Shown here one piece after another: positions 29,130 through 32,425 of a stretch of 32,425 bases of DNA. The notes below the pieces were generated by a model. The model saw only the letters and a list, made by a program, of their open reading frames with translations. It was not told the origin of the DNA and made no database searches. The stretch is from a virus. Position 1 is the stretch's first letter. Each line of letters starts with the position of its first letter. Both the position numbers and the translations under genes were made by a program. The stretch is from the IMG/VR virus record IMGVR_UViG_3300017783_000112, positions 1 through 32,425 of that record. One strand, 5' to 3'.

Positions 29130-29509
29130 TAGAAGCTGCCCTTGAAGTTTTTAATATTAACACTTCCGCCGTTACGAAACTCTTTAGTCTCGGTTTTTTT
29201 CTTATATTGTTTAGGTCCAGCTCTGTTATTAGCCTTGTATACATCGGCTACACTTTCTGCTTTAGAGCCATACCCAGCTTGTCCAGGGTATACCTTTAAA
29301 TAGTCGTTTACACCCTCAAGTGCTTCTTCAGGACCTGAGTTCATTTCATATTTTCCAGAAAGTATTTCGCGTTCTGCTATTGCCTTTGCAGCATTAAGCA
29401 TAGCGTTCTCATTTTTTCCGTATACTTCATCTGTTGGCTCTGGTGGTATACTTGCTGATGTTTCAGCCATGAGCTTGTTCAATGCTGCGTTTTTATCTTT
29501 TTTAGCCAT
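29129..29509 (-). CDS. Small polar protein after terminase, GG-motif (126 aa)
   Basis: Unknown function. Predicted polar, partly helical: MAKKDKNAALNKLMAETSAS, an Ala/Glu helix with ENAMLNAAKAIAEREILSGK, and a C-terminal basic part PKQYKKKTETKEFRNGGSVN ending IKNFKGSF. The NGGSV element belongs to the GG-x-[VI] set. I chose ATG 29509 because it shares its A with the TerL stop (TAATG) and AGGAG lies about eight bases upstream; the longer start at 29539 lies inside terL. A terminase or portal accessory role is possible from location. Confidence 0.8.
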   Translation of the reverse strand: MAKKDKNAALNKLMAETSASIPPEPTDEVYGKNENAMLNAAKAIAEREILSGKYEMNSGPEEALEGVNDYLKVYPGQAGYGSKAESVADVYKANNRAGPKQYKKKTETKEFRNGGSVNIKNFKGSF

Positions 29510-30969
29510 TAGTAATACTCCTTTTTGGTAGGATACCAATCTTGGTTGTCGTTTTCGCCTTCGAGTTCAATAAACCCGCCTTGTCGGAAACGTATCAAAG
29601 CCATCGTCATGCTATCCACGAAGTCGTCATGCTCCCCATGTGGGAACGCCAGACATTCTTCAATAACCTCTTCCGAAAACTTCTGTTCCGGTGCCCACAC
29701 CATCCCCGCCTCAAACAGCGGTGCTACCGTGTGCATTCGAGTTATCTTATCACGACCTTTGCTCGGTGTATAGTTCATAACGGGAATGCCTGCCGCACGC
29801 AGTTCATCCGTTAGCGGTTGCCCGGAAGCCTTCGCTTCAATAATGACCATATCCGGCTCCCAATACTCATACTCTTCCGCCGCAACGCTTTTAAGCTCTG
29901 GGAAATTCCATCTGCCACGCCGTGCATCCATAAGTATAACATTATCTGCGCCTGTCTCTTCATTTGTGAACACTCCCCAAGTAGTAATAGCGGAAAAATC
30001 CGCAGTTTCCTTCTTGCTGAACGCAGTATCATACGACTGTATAATATACTTAACTGAAGGTATGTCCTTTTTTTCCCAGACATTCCACCATTCCTTCTTA
30101 ACAATCGCGCCTTCTGCGGCAGTAGGGTTCTGTTGCCACTGAGCATTCCACTTACTAACAGGAAGAGATGCCTTAACCTTTAATAAGTCATCCTTGTTCC
30201 AAAACTCAGGCCACAACGGCTTTTCGCTCGGTAGTATAGCAGGAAACTCTACAACTTCCCACTCATCCGCCATCACGTCCGAACCTTGCATCTTGAGCAC
30301 TTGACCCGTCAGATCCTTCATGCCCCATCGCGTCATAACAATGATGATCGCCCCACCAGGCTGAAGACGCTGGCGAGGTCCTGATGTGTACCACTCAAAT
30401 GCGTTGTCAAATGCAGTAGAAGATAATGCGTCCTGTTCCGAATGCGGGTCATCAATGATCAATAGATCCGCGCCACGACCAGTCATCGCCGCTCCCACCC
30501 CCGCCGCGAAATATTCCCCGCCAACTGAGGTACCCCAGCGGCCAGCAGCTTTATCGTCAGACTTCAAAAGTGTGTCTGGAAACACTGTCGTATAATCAGG
30601 AGTCGCAATCAGATCTCGAACCTTACGACCAAACCGTACAGCAAGCTCCGTGTTATGCGTAGCCTGAATAATCTTTAGCTTCGGGTTCCGCCCAAGAAAC
30701 CATGCAGGCATCAAGTAGGAAGCAAACTCCGACTTACTGTGTCGAGGTGGCATGTTCACAACGAGACGTTTTAACTCGCCCCTCGCTACCCGCTCCAACT
30801 TCTCCGCAATAACGCGATGATGCGTGCCCTCAATAAACCCGTCATACACATGATGCACGAACGGCATAAACTCGTCCCGTGCTTTTTCACGGATTGTAAG
30901 TCTGACTTGCTGGTTCTGAAGGGCATATATTTCCTTCAGAACTTCCTCTGGAATAGTATCTAAGTTCAT
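29509..30969 (-). CDS. terL: Terminase large subunit (486 aa)
   Basis: DNA-packaging ATPase and nuclease. Residues 73-80 MPPRHSKS are the Walker A-like motif (classical PPRHxKS variant), 169-176 LLIIDDPH Walker B with catalytic acid, and 212-215 MTRW the coupling motif. The nuclease domain has SYDTAFSKK (Asp314), VIIEAKASG (Glu378) and HDDFVDSM (Asp448/449), so all expected metal ligands are present. Length 486 is normal. The start ATG 30969 shares its A with the TAA of the upstream ORF. It is followed by a small protein and the portal, as in P22-type genomes. No small subunit is seen upstream within the window. Confidence 0.96.
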   Translation of the reverse strand: MNLDTIPEEVLKEIYALQNQQVRLTIREKARDEFMPFVHHVYDGFIEGTHHRVIAEKLERVARGELKRLVVNMPPRHSKSEFASYLMPAWFLGRNPKLKIIQATHNTELAVRFGRKVRDLIATPDYTTVFPDTLLKSDDKAAGRWGTSVGGEYFAAGVGAAMTGRGADLLIIDDPHSEQDALSSTAFDNAFEWYTSGPRQRLQPGGAIIIVMTRWGMKDLTGQVLKMQGSDVMADEWEVVEFPAILPSEKPLWPEFWNKDDLLKVKASLPVSKWNAQWQQNPTAAEGAIVKKEWWNVWEKKDIPSVKYIIQSYDTAFSKKETADFSAITTWGVFTNEETGADNVILMDARRGRWNFPELKSVAAEEYEYWEPDMVIIEAKASGQPLTDELRAAGIPVMNYTPSKGRDKITRMHTVAPLFEAGMVWAPEQKFSEEVIEECLAFPHGEHDDFVDSMTMALIRFRQGGFIELEGENDNQDWYPTKKEYY

Positions 30970-32425
30970 TAGACAGATCTACCGAGTGCCGCTCCTGTTG
31001 GGCTAATCCCAGAAATTCCAGATTGTGGGCTTAATACAAATGGATTTAAAGGTTGCGGTTGGAACGGCTGATACGCTGGTTGAAATACAGGTGGCGCAAC
31101 TGGTTGAGCAGGCTGAACTGCACCCGTCATCTGATCAGTTGGTTGACACGAACCGTTCACCATCGCATATCCTGCTGGGCACGGATCTGCGGGAGCTTCT
31201 TCTACCATGTCCATAACTTGCGGTATCTGTTGCCCACCTTCTCGTTCAGGGGGATTTACCAAATTAGAAAATGCCCCTGTGTAATTCGGATCAGGCATAC
31301 CGCTATATGTTACGTTGCCAAACTGGTTCATCTGCAACTGCCCACTCGGAAGAGTCGCCTCTACTCGCCCTGTCTCCGGATTAAACGCACCGCCAAGATC
31401 AAACAAGTTTCTCATGTTCTGGCGACCCGCTTCCATGTTTGACTCTGATGGACTCGTGCCAGTTAAAGCCTCAACACCCTTGTTGAGTAACGAGAAATTC
31501 ATAAGTTGACTTATCGCGTTTGGACCGCGCATGGCATTCGACTGAAACTCACCCAGAGCCGCCGCATCTGGGAAACCGTACAACTCACCCTGTACTCCAC
31601 CAGGCACACCAAACACATCCGCTTGAAGTGTGTCTTCCCCGTAAAACTGACCTTGCGGTGCTGCCATCTGTGTTGCCGATGTAGCGGTTGGTCTGCCGCT
31701 ATCGCTAATACTTTCTACAGGAGTAACGCCAAGGTCTGTAAGGTTTGAATAAAAAGAGGAGGTTCCTGTGCCGGGAATAAAATCCGGTGTTGGTCCAATA
31801 CTTTGCATCTGCGCGGCTGGCGGTCCAATCTGTGGCGGAGCAAGAGAGTCAGCAAAAATCGCGTTTTGCGCATCTTCCATAGTAACAGGTGCCCCAGCAA
31901 ATAAATCTGGGTTCAAGGCTAAATCACCCGCTAAATCATCCGCCGCAAATGTGCTACTCCCCAAAGTGTCAGGAGCAAATTGATCTGTAACGCCCTGATT
32001 GAATGGCTGGATATACCCCTTTACCAAAGCGTTATCAAACAGAGACATCGCATCCTGATCACCCGCTAACGCACGGCGGTTCAGTTCAGCCTCGTTTACC
32101 GGATTTCTTATACCACGAGCCAACGCCATGTTCGTCATATTAGACATGTCCAGCGCAGGTGTTTGCATTGCTTGATTGAGCAAAGAAGCAAGAGGCGAGG
32201 GACTAGTTTCTGGTCGCGTTGTAGCTCCAGACATGAAACTACCCGTACCTGTAATACCAGCAATCCCCTGACCAATGGGAGGCTGTGCCCCGATACCCGC
32301 AGCTTCGTTAGCACGAGAAGGTTTAGCAACTTGTTGAGCACGCATAGCGTCTACCGCCTGCGAGATTCTAGAGCCGGGAGTCGGGACACCTAATGTCGAA
32401 CCAGCCGCTCTTTGTTGAGCCGCGA
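30969..32425 (-). CDS. Large Pro/Gln-rich protein, start beyond the window (at least 485 aa)
   Basis: An internal ATG is at 32345, but the frame is open to the window edge and upstream codons read as protein (AAQQRAAGSTLGVPTPGSRI then SQAVDAM), so the real start is probably beyond base 32425. Unrecognised. It is Gln/Pro/Ala/Asn-rich, with several FYxEDTLQADVFGVPGGVQG-like and NPETGRVEATLPSGQ stretches. A cysteine element DPCPAGYAMVNGSCQPT lies about 80 residues from the end, before a Pro/Gln tail (PVAPPVFQPAYQPFQPQPLN). It ends in a TAATG overlap with terL. It may be another internal or tail protein of the cluster that closes the circle after lysozyme; unproven. Confidence 0.75.
   Translation of the reverse strand, partial: AAQQRAAGSTLGVPTPGSRISQAVDAMRAQQVAKPSRANEAAGIGAQPPIGQGIAGITGTGSFMSGATTRPETSPSPLASLLNQAMQTPALDMSNMTNMALARGIRNPVNEAELNRRALAGDQDAMSLFDNALVKGYIQPFNQGVTDQFAPDTLGSSTFAADDLAGDLALNPDLFAGAPVTMEDAQNAIFADSLAPPQIGPPAAQMQSIGPTPDFIPGTGTSSFYSNLTDLGVTPVESISDSGRPTATSATQMAAPQGQFYGEDTLQADVFGVPGGVQGELYGFPDAAALGEFQSNAMRGPNAISQLMNFSLLNKGVEALTGTSPSESNMEAGRQNMRNLFDLGGAFNPETGRVEATLPSGQLQMNQFGNVTYSGMPDPNYTGAFSNLVNPPEREGGQQIPQVMDMVEEAPADPCPAGYAMVNGSCQPTDQMTGAVQPAQPVAPPVFQPAYQPFQPQPLNPFVLSPQSGISGISPTGAALGRSV

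Noticed and set aside
29509-29539. Longer start (29539) for the small protein after terL
   Set aside because: Ten extra residues lie within terL; the TAATG start at 29509 has AGGAG at good spacing.
30386-31442. Several plus-strand ORFs of 60-130 codons (for example 31053-31442)
   Set aside because: Antisense to terL and the upstream gene; no RBS, no family pattern, and no other plus-strand gene in the window.
1-32425. tRNA genes, integrase or attachment sites, riboswitches
   Set aside because: None could be seen by eye; intergenic space totals only a few hundred bases.

Overview
The window is a stretch of a tailed double-stranded DNA bacteriophage genome, very probably an uncultured marine short-tailed phage with a P22-like virion plan. 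All genes lie on the minus strand, so transcription and gene order run from high to low coordinates. No integrase, tRNA, IS element or host gene is visible, and both ends cut through a phage gene. The phage assignment rests on terminase, portal, scaffold, capsid, adaptor, tail-hub, fibre, ejection-type and lysozyme genes in canonical order. The marine assignment rests on remembered resemblance of the small proteins and fibre proteins to marine phage families and is inference. The host is unknown.

Layout in the direction of transcription: (1) 32425-26608: a truncated unknown protein, terminase large subunit, a small protein, a 13-codon mini-gene and the portal. (2) 26608-22456: three small membrane proteins including two holin candidates, a small GG-motif protein, a cysteine-rich protein resembling HiPIP, a short helical protein, a GroES-like co-chaperonin, scaffold, and a polar virion-type protein. 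(3) 22436-20870: a probable capsid accessory protein and the major capsid protein, closed by two tandem rho-independent terminators. (4) 20674-16491: two beta-rich structural proteins, a run of very basic small proteins (27, 87, 60, 92, 66 and 39 residues) and three connector-type proteins. (5) 16490-9394: fibre and adhesin genes intermixed with accessory enzymes: three proteins with 2OG-Fe(II) dioxygenase signatures, a SAM-dependent methyltransferase, a Rossmann-like protein and a 46-residue zinc-ribbon protein. (6) 9340-1: P22 gp10-like tail hub, three or four internal or ejection proteins, and the start of a GH24 (T4-type) lysozyme whose three active-site residues match T4 lysozyme at a constant offset of three.

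The genes form an unusually tight chain: about 22 junctions are one-base stop/start overlaps (TAATG, TGATG or TAGTG), including both ends of a 13-codon ORF. The few real breaks in the chain (about 20870-20674, 13473-13416 and 9394-9340) carry terminator and/or promoter-like sequences, which suggests separate capsid, neck, fibre and tail/ejection transcripts.

The most intriguing signal is a short peptide motif, GG-x-[VI] in a basic or polar setting, that recurs in at least six otherwise unrelated small or internal proteins and is tandemly repeated in a 39-residue peptide. This could be a shared virion-targeting, DNA-binding or processing tag. All functions below are inferred from sequence reading alone; no database search was run.
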